From the NCBI RefSeq assembly GCF_018139145.2, contig NC_059475.1, positions 14,163,437 through 14,227,436 of the forward strand: a DNA stretch of 64,000 nt. The letters run 5' to 3'. This stretch comes from Gymnogyps californianus (lineage: Eukaryota; Chordata; Aves; Accipitriformes; Cathartidae). A program made the translations under genes and the position numbers. Below the pieces are notes generated by a model, which did not search any database, was not told where the DNA came from, and worked only from the letters and a program-made list of their open reading frames with translations. Positions 63,626-64,000 of the stretch are shown piece by piece. Each line of letters begins with the position of its first letter. Positions within the stretch are counted from its first letter, which is position 1.

Positions 63626-64000
63626 AGTTACTCTTTGAGGAAAATAAGAAATGCTAGTATTAACCTTAAGTTTTCAGTTACTTGTTGATTTGAAATTATG
63701 CCTGACTCTCTGTCTAGTTAAATACATGAGAAAATAATTATATTGAGTTGACTGTTTTTTTAATTAATGAGCTCAAGCCAACAATTCTAAGAGGTCTGTG
63801 TGCATGGAGAGTGTGTGTGGGGGGGAACAGTTATGTACAACCAGTAGTGTGTGCACACTGGAACTGGATGGAGCTATCACTGTTTTCTGGGATAGAAGTG
63901 GAAAGAGGCCCTCTGAGCATGGTCCTGTAAATGCTTTCTAATTTGAGCAATCCTTATGACAAATATTTAGATTATTGCTTTCTGTACTTGAACAGGTATG

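Overview
This is a piece of a bird chromosome. It has compact vertebrate exons and introns, three CpG-island promoters, several CR1 retroposon tails ending in the ATTCTATGATT motif, and one clean avian-type solo LTR plus a fragment of the same family. The gene order COPB1 - PSMA1 - PDE3B matches the conserved block on human 11p15.2. The LTR family is one I recall from neoavian genomes, so a neoavian bird is likely, but the species cannot be named from the sequence.

Layout. Bases 1-2950 lie downstream of COPB1, with no gene I can confirm. COPB1 (coatomer beta subunit) runs on the minus strand from a CpG island at about 23.5-24.06 kb to a poly(A) signal near 2.98 kb. All 21 coding exons can be placed, and they join to exactly 953 codons plus a stop, the human length. 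PSMA1 (proteasome alpha6) also runs on the minus strand, from a CpG island at 35.1-36.0 kb to a poly(A) signal near 25.36 kb. Its 10 coding exons join to 261 codons plus a stop. PSMA1 ends only about 1.3-1.5 kb before the COPB1 promoter, so the two are a tight head-to-tail pair. Next comes about 23 kb of AT-rich intergenic DNA (36.0-59.2 kb) with no gene I can confirm, decayed CR1 copies and a few palindromic, possibly regulatory sites. PDE3B starts on the plus strand in a third CpG island (59.2-60.9 kb). Only its first coding exon (345 codons) and the start of intron 1 are inside the window.

How the genes relate. These are ordinary cellular genes, not an operon: COPI vesicle coat, 20S proteasome gate ring, and a membrane-bound cAMP phosphodiesterase of insulin signalling. 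COPB1 and PSMA1 are housekeeping genes. Their islands carry motifs that fit those roles: a UPRE-like and a CRE site at COPB1, and a perfect NRF1 palindrome at PSMA1.

I found no undescribed multi-gene system. The items most worth checking are a GC-AG intron in COPB1, a perfect 26-bp palindrome with two homeodomain cores in the intergenic region, a 16-bp palindrome in a stretch resembling a conserved enhancer, two upstream ORFs before PDE3B, the ATG-only first exon of PSMA1, and an exon-like open frame on the minus strand at 2.1-2.3 kb.
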